Positions 36,501-43,525 of a DNA stretch of 64,000 nt are shown here, in pieces (within the stretch, counting starts at the first letter, position 1; the number at the start of each line of letters is the position of its first letter). Made by a program: the position numbers and the translations under genes. Below the pieces are notes generated by a model. That model did not search any database. It was not told the DNA's origin and was given only the letters and a program-made list of their open reading frames with translations. The stretch is taken from assembly GCA_944326265.1 (NCBI GenBank), contig CALVDE010000013.1, forward strand, positions 1 to 64,000, in the 5' to 3' direction. Source of the stretch: an uncultured Bacteroidales bacterium (GTDB lineage Bacteria; Bacteroidota; Bacteroidia; Bacteroidales; UBA932).

Positions 36501-36674
36501 CACCGGGTTGCCGGGGGCGTGGCCGACCTCCAGTTTGTAGGAGGATGCGATGAATTCACCGCAGTCCCAGAAACTTGCCGTGGGCTCTATGGTCATAAGG
36601 TATGTTACGGATGCGGTCAGAAGAACGATGACCGAAAAGATACGGTTGAGGAATTTAAACTTTTTCTGCTCCAT
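33597..36674 (-). CDS. DUF2723 family membrane glycosyltransferase-like protein
   Basis: The 1025-residue protein starts with a membrane helix and the conserved PTASFWDCGEFIASSYKLEV region (DUF2723). It then has about twelve membrane segments up to residue 640 and a C-terminal soluble tetratricopeptide-like part (from about 880: GDTARAVQLLDRMQEIFP). The family is related to GT-C-type glycosyltransferases such as TMEM260, with an acidic residue in the first loop as in C-type enzymes. In Bacteroidota it may take part in protein O-glycosylation; that is a family-based suggestion. It is divergently transcribed from the SUI1 gene. Confidence 0.82.
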   Translation of the reverse strand: MEQKKFKFLNRIFSVIVLLTASVTYLMTIEPTASFWDCGEFIASSYKLEVGHAPGNPVFQMIARFFTMFASPENAAMAVNIMSALCSALTIFFLYLTIVHLGRRIIEKNGGNGTLSMGEGISLIGAGVVGALAYCWSDTFWFSAVEAEVYAMSSLFTAVVFWMILKWEEQADTEYADRWIVAIAFLMGLSIGVHLLNLLTIPAIAFVYYYKKASKVTTWGCIGVFFISAVILAVVLWGIIPYLPKIAALFDLLFVNVFHLPFNTGAAVFVLALLALSFWAIYYTRRKELHVWNTVMLCFTMIVIGYSAFAMVVIRSANNTPTNEGQPDNPFALVKYLGREQYGKNPLVYGHTFASVPVDYKESSYYTKLDGKYVKTPNPIDYVFASDSKMLFPRMYSKDPAHVNFYKSYTQGRGRSIPGTEEKMPTFGDNLKFFFDYQFNWMYMRYFLWNFAGRQNDLHGQVPGDPICGNWECGIGFIDKARLGDQSEGPDYIVNNKAKNHYYMLPLLLGIIGLLYQLGKDKRNWWITFLLFFLTGIAIILYLNQTPYQVRERDYAYAGSFYVFAIWIGLAVMAVYDWLRKPLSKMHVPEKVTAAAVSAVLLGVPVLMAAENWDDHDRSGRYTARDMAYNYFMSTDDQAILVTHGDNDTFPLWYIQEVEGVRLDARVMNTSLLGIDWYIDQMQWKQYDAEPIKFTTKRANYLYGTNDYVYIFDRFNRPILLKDAINLFNDPRVKANVYGREESFIASRKLMIPVNKENVIKYGIVPEEDYDKILDTVCLEIPSGKNLMEKAELMILDMLANYEWDRPIYFMTQGGALEIGIRDYLQLDGFIYKFVPIKSSTSFTSVSQVDTEALYDRLMNVFKFDRFDGDYFVDYQNLSTFNGAASPRFVFVQTAAALYSKGDTARAVQLLDRMQEIFPDTKYPLNSSAAVHYVNENMVLYAIDLYTKCGEKEKALDLAGRFIDETMDALKLFSKPYHGSVLSRTDLETNFLLYQYAVEGVRTADTDKAQEYSQALDDFLHSMSL

Positions 36675-36702
36675 TTGTTGTCGATTTCGTATGTATAAGC
36701 CG

Positions 36703-36710
36703 CAAATATA
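36703..36710 (-). promoter_or_regulatory. Putative -7 box for the DUF2723 gene
   Basis: Minus-strand TATATTTG, 29 bases before the ATG at 36674, immediately next to an opposite-facing box. Confidence 0.5.
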
Positions 36711-36711
36711 C

Positions 36712-36719
36712 TAAATTTG
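36712..36719 (+). promoter_or_regulatory. Putative -7 box for the SUI1-hemD region
   Basis: TAAATTTG, 17 bases before the SUI1 ATG, one base away from the divergent box at 36703-36710. Confidence 0.5.
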
Positions 36720-36735
36720 CGAAAAAATTACCCTT

Positions 36736-37053
36736 ATGTCCCTGGTTTACTCTACAAATCCCGATTTCAACATTCATCCCGAGGAACAGCAGGAGGAAAT
36801 TACGCTCCCGCCCTCAAAGCAGAAGCTGACTGTGTATCTGGACCGGCGCAACCGTGGCGGCAAGTCCGTGACCCTTGTCAAGGGTTTCATAGGCAGTGAC
36901 GTGGATCTCGCCGAGCTGGGACGCGCACTGAAGAGCCGGTGCGGTACCGGCGGCAGTGTCAAGGACGGGGAGATTCTCATCCAGGGTGACTGCAGGGACA
37001 AGGTGACAACTTTCCTGACCGGCATGGGCTATGTGGCAAAGCGCGGTAACTGA
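36736..37053 (+). CDS. SUI1/YciH-like translation initiation factor
   Basis: The 105-residue protein is an eIF1/SUI1-fold protein with RNRGGKSVTLVKGF, CGTGGSVKDGEILIQGD and a final GYVAKR segment. Bacterial YciH-type proteins bind the small ribosomal subunit and are thought to influence start-site fidelity. The first 30 residues form a flexible tail. The DUF4271 gene begins 23 bases before its stop, in another frame, so translation is likely coupled. Confidence 0.9.
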   Translation: MSLVYSTNPDFNIHPEEQQEEITLPPSKQKLTVYLDRRNRGGKSVTLVKGFIGSDVDLAELGRALKSRCGTGGSVKDGEILIQGDCRDKVTTFLTGMGYVAKRGN

Positions 37054-37735
37054 GGCGGCGGTCGACAGTCTCTGGAGAGGCTCGGTCCTGCATTCCTACG
37101 ATGTTCCTTATGTTGTGGCGGGAGGTGTGCAGGGAGGACAGTATTTTGTGTGGACCATACTCTTTCTTATTTTTTTCGGACTGATCATGCGCGGACAGTG
37201 CTCGCTGTTTTTCGCATGGACTGCGGGTTTTCTGAAGAATCCCGCCAAGCGCACTTATTCAGAGACATCTCCTGCGGTCAGGTACGGTATGCCCGTATCG
37301 CTGATCATTGCGCTTCCTGTATCGGCGTTCCTGATATACGGCACGGAGGCTGTGGCCTTCCCGTATCTGTGGATTCTGGCTGTGTTGTGCGCTTATGTGG
37401 TCCTGCGGCTTGCGGTTACACGATGCATCACATACGTCACGGGGGAGAAAGAGTTCGTTACGGCGGTGAACAGGATGGCCGGGGTGTTCGTGATACTTGC
37501 CGTGATGGTGTTCTGTGTGATATATCTTGCGGGAATGTTTCTTCCCGAGGCGTATCCGGCACTCAGGGGAACGGTCTCTCCGGCTGTGGCGGCACTGCTC
37601 GGTCTGGTGTACCTGACAGAGCATATAAGAATAATTTTTGCATTTAAAGAGCCGCTGTTGCTGTCAATTTTGTATCTTTGCACGCTTGAAATACTGCCTA
37701 TAGCACTGGCTGTAGCGACAATATTAAAATTTTAA
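37031..37735 (+). CDS. DUF4271 membrane protein
   Basis: The 234-residue protein has about six membrane helices and matches the DUF4271 family, which in Bacteroidota regularly precedes uroporphyrinogen-III synthase. A short soluble N-terminus (SLWRGSVLHSYDVPYV) comes before the first helix. Its function is unknown; the recurrent neighbourhood suggests a link to haem synthesis or envelope assembly. It overlaps the SUI1 gene by 23 bases. Confidence 0.8.
   Translation: MWQSAVTEAAVDSLWRGSVLHSYDVPYVVAGGVQGGQYFVWTILFLIFFGLIMRGQCSLFFAWTAGFLKNPAKRTYSETSPAVRYGMPVSLIIALPVSAFLIYGTEAVAFPYLWILAVLCAYVVLRLAVTRCITYVTGEKEFVTAVNRMAGVFVILAVMVFCVIYLAGMFLPEAYPALRGTVSPAVAALLGLVYLTEHIRIIFAFKEPLLLSILYLCTLEILPIALAVATILKF
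37673..37680 (+). promoter_or_regulatory. Putative -7 box for hemD inside DUF4271
   Basis: TATCTTTG matches TAnnTTTG exactly and lies within the last codons of DUF4271, 69 bases before hemD. Confidence 0.4.
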
Positions 37736-37749
37736 ACCATATAAGGACA

Positions 37750-38496
37750 ATGAAGATCAGCAATATTCTGGTATCACAGCCCGATCCGGGCAATACACAG
37801 TCGCCTTTTTCTGAGATAACCGCCAAATATGGAGTACATATCGACTATTTCCCGTTTTTCCATATAGAGCCCCTTACAGCAAAGGAGTTCAGGGCTCAGA
37901 AAGTGGCGATACTGGATTATACGGCGATATTCTTCTCCGCCAAGTCATCCATCGATGCGTTCTTTGCAGTATGCGAGGCTATGAGGGTTACTGTTCCCGA
38001 GACCATGAAATATTTCTGTACGACAGAAAACATCGCTCTTTATCTCCAGAAGCATATAGTGTACCGTAAGCGCAAGATATTCTTCGGCAAGGGCACTGTG
38101 GATTCCGTCCTGGACACGGTGGGTACGAAGCATAAGAACGAGCATTTCCTCATAGCATCCACCGATACGACCAAGCCGGATGTGATAAAGGCTTTTACCA
38201 AGGCCGGTCTCAAGTTCGGCAATGCTGTTTTCAGCAAGACTGTCTACAGCGACATTAAGGAGGCGGACCTGAGCAAGTATCAGATGGTGGTGTTCTACAG
38301 CCCTTCGGATGTCAAGTCCCTGGTGCAGAACTGCCCTGAGTTCAAACAGGACGGCCTGCTTTTCGCTACGTATGGCTTGTCTACAGCCAAGGCACTGAAA
38401 GACAATGGTTTCTCAGTAGAGGTAGAGGCTCCGACACCGGAAGCTCCCTCAGTATCCAAGGCCCTGCTTCTGTATCTTGAGAAAACGGGCAAATGA
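37750..38496 (+). CDS. hemD: Uroporphyrinogen-III synthase
   Basis: The 248-residue protein matches the Bacteroidota form of HemD. It has two alternating alpha/beta domains with FFSAKSSIDAFF, an FGKGTVDSVLD turn, DTTKPDVIKAF and VVFYSPSDVKSL, which stands for the conserved FTSPSxV segment. It closes hydroxymethylbilane to uroporphyrinogen III on the haem/cobalamin route. HemD sequences diverge strongly, so neighbourhood (DUF4271 before, rnpA/yidD after) strengthens the call. The next gene overlaps its stop by ATGA. Confidence 0.88.
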   Translation: MKISNILVSQPDPGNTQSPFSEITAKYGVHIDYFPFFHIEPLTAKEFRAQKVAILDYTAIFFSAKSSIDAFFAVCEAMRVTVPETMKYFCTTENIALYLQKHIVYRKRKIFFGKGTVDSVLDTVGTKHKNEHFLIASTDTTKPDVIKAFTKAGLKFGNAVFSKTVYSDIKEADLSKYQMVVFYSPSDVKSLVQNCPEFKQDGLLFATYGLSTAKALKDNGFSVEVEAPTPEAPSVSKALLLYLEKTGK

Positions 38497-39299
38497 TGCT
38501 GCGCGGCCTGACAGCCATATTGGCCGTTGTCGTCCCGGCAGTCCTCCTCCTGCTTCCCTCGTGCAGCGGGGAAAGTCCGGCATACAACCGTGAGAACATC
38601 AAGGCCACGTGGATTGCAGACACTTATGACGGCGTTCTGCAGGACGAGCGGAACTGTACTGTGATTACCTTCCAGTCTTCCGGTACCGTGGTCTATGAAG
38701 GCGTGCTGTCCCTGGGTAATTCCGAATACCAGTGGGGGACGAATAATCTTAGATACGACACCTATTGCTGCGATCTGTCCATCAGCGGTACGTATGAGGG
38801 CCTTTACGGCCATACATCGCCCATGGACACTTATCAGGAATATACTTTTGCGCACTCACAGGACTCCCTTATGACCCTGGCACTGGAGAGCATGTCGCTC
38901 GGGGGTGTCGAAGTCACCCCGGAGTATTCCACGGTGACCATGCGCAAGATACCCAAGACCTATGCCGCAGCGGACTCTCTTTACGGGGTATGGCAGTTCA
39001 ACACCATGAACGGAGGCGGATTCTCGGACTGCCGGATTCAGTTCGGTACGGAAGGCGCGCTCACCATGCTGAGACGCACTGGCGAGAACGAATGGGAACC
39101 TATGGGCGCATCTGAGGACTATTACAGGCTTTATTCGGATTTTCTGGCACTGACTGTCTATGACAATGATATTTTCGGCACTTCCGGCAAGTGGGATGTC
39201 AGGTGCTTCCTCATAGATTCTGTCTCCGTTGTCAACGGCTATATGTCGCTCCGGTCATCCGGAGATATCTACGGCTTGTCTTTCATATCCTCCAACTGA
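38493..39299 (+). CDS. Lipoprotein with two lipocalin-like domains
   Basis: The 268-residue protein has a hydrophobic signal and lipobox LLPSC near residue 24, then two similar beta-rich halves. Each starts like Bacteroidota lipocalin-like proteins: KATWIADTYDG, and later YGVWQFNTMNGGG. Such domains occur in outer-membrane or periplasmic lipoproteins of unknown ligand. It sits between hemD (ATGA overlap) and rnpA (1 base apart), an unusual spot for a lipoprotein but clearly within the operon. Confidence 0.7.
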   Translation: MMLRGLTAILAVVVPAVLLLLPSCSGESPAYNRENIKATWIADTYDGVLQDERNCTVITFQSSGTVVYEGVLSLGNSEYQWGTNNLRYDTYCCDLSISGTYEGLYGHTSPMDTYQEYTFAHSQDSLMTLALESMSLGGVEVTPEYSTVTMRKIPKTYAAADSLYGVWQFNTMNGGGFSDCRIQFGTEGALTMLRRTGENEWEPMGASEDYYRLYSDFLALTVYDNDIFGTSGKWDVRCFLIDSVSVVNGYMSLRSSGDIYGLSFISSN

Positions 39300-39300
39300 G

Positions 39301-39609
39301 ATGACAGGAGCTGAGAGATTACACGCCGAGGGCAGAAAACTGTTCGCCTATCCGTTCAGGCTTTATGTCCTGGACTGTGCGGAGGGCAGTACGGAGCAGG
39401 TGATTATCTCGGTTCCGAAAAAGCTTTTCAAGAGGGCTGTCCGGCGCAATCTTATCAGAAGGCGGACCAGGGAGGCTCTCCGTCATGTCAGGGCGGAGTA
39501 TGCGGATGCGGCTGGCAAGGACATCCTGATGGTGTATGTGGCCAATGAGATTCTGGAATATGGAAAAATCGTCGAAGGAGTCAGGGACGCGCTGGCAAAG
39601 ATTCAGTAA
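39301..39609 (+). CDS. rnpA: Ribonuclease P protein component
   Basis: From the ATG at 39301 the 102-residue basic protein shows the RnpA core [18 protein letters not shown] and the N-terminal [12 protein letters not shown] strand. It helps the RNase P RNA mature tRNA 5' ends. An upstream in-frame start would run into the preceding lipoprotein gene and lacks similarity. yidD overlaps its 3' end, the usual bacterial partner order. The usual rpmH and dnaA neighbours are absent. Confidence 0.92.
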   Translation: MTGAERLHAEGRKLFAYPFRLYVLDCAEGSTEQVIISVPKKLFKRAVRRNLIRRRTREALRHVRAEYADAAGKDILMVYVANEILEYGKIVEGVRDALAKIQ

Positions 39610-39835
39610 TCTGCTCCGTAAGGCTGCGGTCTGGCCTTTCATATTCCTCATCCGTTTCTATCAGGTGTGCATATCTCCGTATAAACCAGCCTCGTGCAGA
39701 TTTACGCCAACATGTTCGGCATACGCCCTTGAGGCTTTCCGCAAGCACGGTCCTGTAAAAGGTCTCTATCTGACTGTCAGAAGACTCCTGCGCTGTCATC
39801 CCTGGGGCGGCAGCGGCTATGATCCAGTTCCGTAA
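39560..39835 (+). CDS. yidD: Membrane protein insertion efficiency factor YidD
   Basis: The 91-residue protein carries the diagnostic [18 protein letters not shown] and [10 protein letters not shown] motifs, with three conserved cysteines, and a final [12 protein letters not shown]. YidD aids membrane protein insertion with YidC. ATG at 39560 is chosen; an earlier in-frame codon lies deeper inside rnpA. It overlaps rnpA by 50 bases in a different frame, typical of this pair. Confidence 0.93.
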   Translation: MEKSSKESGTRWQRFSNLLRKAAVWPFIFLIRFYQVCISPYKPASCRFTPTCSAYALEAFRKHGPVKGLYLTVRRLLRCHPWGGSGYDPVP

Positions 39836-39878
39836 CCAGCCTGACTGTCCCGTGTGCTGTCAGATATAATATCCGGGG

Positions 39879-41666
39879 TTATTGCTTGAAGCGTTCGAGG
39901 AGTGTCTCGGGGTTGTCGCTGCCCTTGGTCAGGAGGACGACCTCGCTGCGGGGCACTTTGTCTATGTCCAGGAAGATCATGCCGTCCACGCAGTAGTTGA
40001 ATTCCTTGTCCACATTGTAGGCCAGGATGTCCGCGCCCAGCTTGACGTACTTTTTGAGCAGGGTGGGGATTCTGTACCGGCCGTCGCTCAGACGCTGGAT
40101 GCATTTGTCCAGAGCGTCCACGTTTCCGGCCTTGCCTTTCAGCAGCGGGGCGGGGTCCACCCTCAGGAAGTCGTACTTAAAAGGTGTGCGCGGTGTCACC
40201 GGGCATTCTGGACTGCCGGGAGTACACATTGACAGTCCGTAGATGATCAGGCTTCTGTAGAACGGCGGCAGCCAGCTCGTTATGCTGGCCGGTCCGAACA
40301 GGTATTTGCAGTTGCTGTATCGGATCACCGTGAACAGCAGGCCCTTGATGAGCAGCATCAGGGGCAGGGCCTCTTTCTTGTACTCGACAGATAGGAAGGA
40401 CCGGCCCAGCTCTATACATTCGGGCAGCTTTGCGGTGAACTCCTCGGAATACTTGAAGAGGGTATGGGTGTAGAATCCTTCGATTCCGTATTTCTCATAT
40501 ATTTCCCGGCCGATACCCAGCCGGTATGCCCCGGCCAGCTTACAGCTGTCCTTGTCCCAGAGTATGAGGTGCTTGTAGTAGCGGTCGTACTTGTCGGTGT
40601 CGATGCCTGCGCCGGTGCCTTCTCCCACCTGCCTGAATGACTCCTCCCTCCTCCGGCCTATCTCGGTCATCATGGCCGGAATCTGCTCCGTGTCGGCCAG
40701 ATAACAGCGGTACCTGTAGACCTCGAAGAGGGGGGTGAGGGCATCCATCTCCTTTGCCAGCTCCCGGCTGTCCACGGGCGGTATGAGCGGTTCCTGGGGC
40801 CTTTCGGTCAGATGCACCTCGAACCGTCCGGGTGTGTTGGCTTCCATGGCGTACACCCTGTTGCGCAGCATCCTGCCGAGTTCCTTGATGTCGTCGTATT
40901 TCTGAATTTCGGAAGCGGGGAAGGGCCGTCCTATGCGCATTGTCACCGTCCTGCCGCTGCGCTTAAGCAGCTCATTGGGCAGATTGACGGTACGCAGCAC
41001 CGGATGGATTTTCCCTACGAAGTGAAACCACCTGGAGTTGGTGCCGTCGAAATACACCGGAACCACGGGCACTCCGCTGTTGCGGATCAACTTCATGACT
41101 GTGCCTGACCATGCTTTGTCGGCGGGCCTGCTGTATCCTTTGTAGCTGGTGGACACTTCTCCGGCAGGGAATATTCCCACGCAGCCGCCTTCGTTCAGGA
41201 TGTCCATTGCGGCCTTGAGTCCGCTGTAGCTGCTTTTGAGCTGTTTGTTGCCGGAGAATGGATTGACCGCCAGGAAGCTGTCTTTCAGGTTGGGTATGGA
41301 TGAGAGTATGAAATTGGCCAGTATCTTGAAATCAGGGCGTATTGCTGCGATGGAGTCGTACAGGACTATTCCGTCCCAGCCTCCGAACGGATGGTTGCAT
41401 ACGGCGATGAAAGGCCCTTCTTTAGGAATATATTCCAGCTCTTCAGGAAGGATGTCGCAGGATATCCGGAAAGTTTTCATGGCTTCGTCGGTGAAGTCCT
41501 TTCCGTGGAAAGCTCCGAACTTGGGGTACAGGCGGTTTATGCGGTTGAGTCCCATGAAGGACATGGCGCATGAAGCGATTATCGACCCGAGGGGGCCTTT
41601 GAGACCGACTGCCCTCTTGATGTCGGATTTATTGATTAACTTTGTACCGGAGTTGACGGTTTCCAT
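39879..41666 (-). CDS. OlsF-like bifunctional lipid acyltransferase
   Basis: The 595-residue protein joins two acyltransferase modules. The N-terminal PlsC-like half (about residues 1-290) has CNHPFGGWDG, the HX5D version of the catalytic motif, and FPAGEVST. The C-terminal half (about 300-595) resembles the OlsB/hemolysin-type N-acyltransferases (GAYRLGIG, ELGRSFLSVEY). Similar fused proteins make ornithine or glycine lipids by N- then O-acylation of an amino acid; Bacteroides makes glycine lipids with separate GlsB and GlsA. ATG at 41666 is preferred to an upstream TTG. Which amino acid is used cannot be told. Confidence 0.8.
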   Translation of the reverse strand: METVNSGTKLINKSDIKRAVGLKGPLGSIIASCAMSFMGLNRINRLYPKFGAFHGKDFTDEAMKTFRISCDILPEELEYIPKEGPFIAVCNHPFGGWDGIVLYDSIAAIRPDFKILANFILSSIPNLKDSFLAVNPFSGNKQLKSSYSGLKAAMDILNEGGCVGIFPAGEVSTSYKGYSRPADKAWSGTVMKLIRNSGVPVVPVYFDGTNSRWFHFVGKIHPVLRTVNLPNELLKRSGRTVTMRIGRPFPASEIQKYDDIKELGRMLRNRVYAMEANTPGRFEVHLTERPQEPLIPPVDSRELAKEMDALTPLFEVYRYRCYLADTEQIPAMMTEIGRRREESFRQVGEGTGAGIDTDKYDRYYKHLILWDKDSCKLAGAYRLGIGREIYEKYGIEGFYTHTLFKYSEEFTAKLPECIELGRSFLSVEYKKEALPLMLLIKGLLFTVIRYSNCKYLFGPASITSWLPPFYRSLIIYGLSMCTPGSPECPVTPRTPFKYDFLRVDPAPLLKGKAGNVDALDKCIQRLSDGRYRIPTLLKKYVKLGADILAYNVDKEFNYCVDGMIFLDIDKVPRSEVVLLTKGSDNPETLLERFKQ

Positions 41667-41683
41667 AATTGTCAAAAATCCGT

Positions 41684-41691
41684 CAAAGATA
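41684..41691 (-). promoter_or_regulatory. Putative -7 box for the OlsF-like gene
   Basis: Minus-strand TATCTTTG, 18 bases before the ATG at 41666, implying a very short leader. Confidence 0.45.
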
Positions 41692-41704
41692 CAAAATATT
41701 TTAT

Positions 41705-43525
41705 ATGGACCTATCTGACAAGTTGAAAATGCTGCCTCACGCTCCCGGTGTCTACCGTTTTCTGGATGATGCCGGCACGGTGATTTACGTGGGCAAGGCC
41801 AAGGACCTGAAGAACCGCGTGTCGCAGTATTTCCGTCCCAACGGTCTGAACCGCAAGACGCGGGTCATGGTCTCTAAAATAGCTGACATCCATCATACTG
41901 TGGTCGGATCTGAATCCGATGCATTCCTGCTGGAGAACAATCTCATCAAGCAGTTTCAGCCCCGTTACAATATCCTGCTCAAGGACGGCAAGACCTACCC
42001 ATGGATATGCCTGCGCAACGAGCCTTTCCCGCGTGTGGCGGTTACCCGCCGTTTCGTCCGGGACGGCTCAAGGTATTTCGGACCATACAGCTCGGCCATG
42101 CATGCCCACAATCTTCTGGCTCTTATCAATTCTCTCTACAGACTACGCACCTGCAGGCTTCCGCTGACGGATGAGGGCATAGCCAAAGGGAAGTTCAAGG
42201 TATGTCTGGATTACCATCTGGGCAGATGCGCCGGCCCCTGTGTCGGGAAGATGTCGGCCCGGGAATACGGAGCGCAGACAGATGCCATCATCCAGATACT
42301 CAAGGGCAATTCATGGTCTCTGATCAAGGACTTCGAGCGGCGGATGAAAGAGTGTGCGGCGGACTTGAGATTTGAGGAGGCCCAGGAGTGGAAGGAGAAG
42401 ATGGAACTGCTGGAGAAGCATTACGCCAAGTCGCTTATCGTCAATGCAAAAGGAATCAATGTGGATGTCTTCAATGTCATCTTCGAGGGGGCGGAGGCTT
42501 TCGGCAGCTTCCTTAGGGTGCATGACGGGGGCATCATCCAGTCCATGAATCTGGAGATCAGGATGCGCATCGAAGAGGACGAGGCATCGGTGCTGGGCTC
42601 ATTCATTTCCGGTATTTACGGAAAGCTCCGGGATTATGGGGAGGAGGCCGGTGCCGGTCCTGCGGAGATAGTGGTGCCTTTCCTTCCGGATATGCCCGAG
42701 GCCCTGCCTGGAGTCCGGTTCACAGTGCCCGTGAAAGGGGACAGGCTGGCCCTGCTCGAGCTCGGGCGCAAGAATGCGGCGGCTCTCAAGTTCGAGCGGC
42801 TCAAGCACGAGGAGTTCGTCAACCCGGAGGAGCACTCGGCCCGCATCGTGGAGAATCTGCGTAAGGACCTGGGAATGGATGTGCCGCCGGTGCATATCGA
42901 GTGCTTCGACAACTCCAACATCCAGGGAACAAATCCGGTCGCCTCATGCGTGGTGTTCCGGGACGGTGCTCCGTCCAAGAAGGACTACCGGCATTTCAAT
43001 ATCAAGACAGTAGTGGGAGCCAATGACTTCGCTTCGATGAAGGAGGTGGTCAACCGCCGTTACTCCCGCCTGCTGGCGGAGGGCCAGGAACTGCCTCAGC
43101 TGATAGTCATTGACGGAGGAAGGGGACAGGTGAACGCCGCATACGAGGCTCTGGACGAGCTCGGCATAATCGGCAGGGTGAAGCTCATAGGTCTTGCCAA
43201 GCGTCTGGAGGAGGTAATCGTTCCCGGAGACCCGTATCCTCATTTCATAGACCGCAACTCCACTTCTCTCAGAGTGCTTATGCACATCCGGGACGAGGCG
43301 CACCGTTTCGGCATCACTCATCACCGTAACCGCCGCAGTGCCTCGTCGCTGGTCTCGGAACTGGACAATATTCCCGGAGTGGGTGCGGTGAGCCGCGAGA
43401 AACTGGCCGTCAAGTACAGGACGGTCCAGCGTATCCGCAACGCTCCTTACCGGGAGGTCGTCAATGTCATAGGAAAGCGGAGCGCCGATGCTCTGTTCGC
43501 GTATTTCGGGCTGGACAAATCCTGA
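41705..43525 (+). CDS. uvrC: Excinuclease ABC subunit C
   Basis: The 606-residue protein has the GIY-YIG nuclease domain (residues 1-95: APGVYRFLDDAG, VIYVGKAKDLKNRV), the UVR motif (LRFEEAQEWKEKM), the RNase H-like nuclease domain (HIECFDNSNIQG, VIDGGRGQ) and C-terminal helix-hairpin-helix repeats (NIPGVGAVSREKL). It makes both incisions in nucleotide excision repair with UvrA and UvrB. ATG at 41705 is preferred because the family begins there. Its stop is directly followed by the stop of the convergent envelope gene, leaving no room for a separate terminator. Confidence 0.95.
   Translation: MDLSDKLKMLPHAPGVYRFLDDAGTVIYVGKAKDLKNRVSQYFRPNGLNRKTRVMVSKIADIHHTVVGSESDAFLLENNLIKQFQPRYNILLKDGKTYPWICLRNEPFPRVAVTRRFVRDGSRYFGPYSSAMHAHNLLALINSLYRLRTCRLPLTDEGIAKGKFKVCLDYHLGRCAGPCVGKMSAREYGAQTDAIIQILKGNSWSLIKDFERRMKECAADLRFEEAQEWKEKMELLEKHYAKSLIVNAKGINVDVFNVIFEGAEAFGSFLRVHDGGIIQSMNLEIRMRIEEDEASVLGSFISGIYGKLRDYGEEAGAGPAEIVVPFLPDMPEALPGVRFTVPVKGDRLALLELGRKNAAALKFERLKHEEFVNPEEHSARIVENLRKDLGMDVPPVHIECFDNSNIQGTNPVASCVVFRDGAPSKKDYRHFNIKTVVGANDFASMKEVVNRRYSRLLAEGQELPQLIVIDGGRGQVNAAYEALDELGIIGRVKLIGLAKRLEEVIVPGDPYPHFIDRNSTSLRVLMHIRDEAHRFGITHHRNRRSASSLVSELDNIPGVGAVSREKLAVKYRTVQRIRNAPYREVVNVIGKRSADALFAYFGLDKS

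Noticed and set aside
35622..36698. 358-codon plus-strand frame
   Set aside because: Antisense to the DUF2723 gene.
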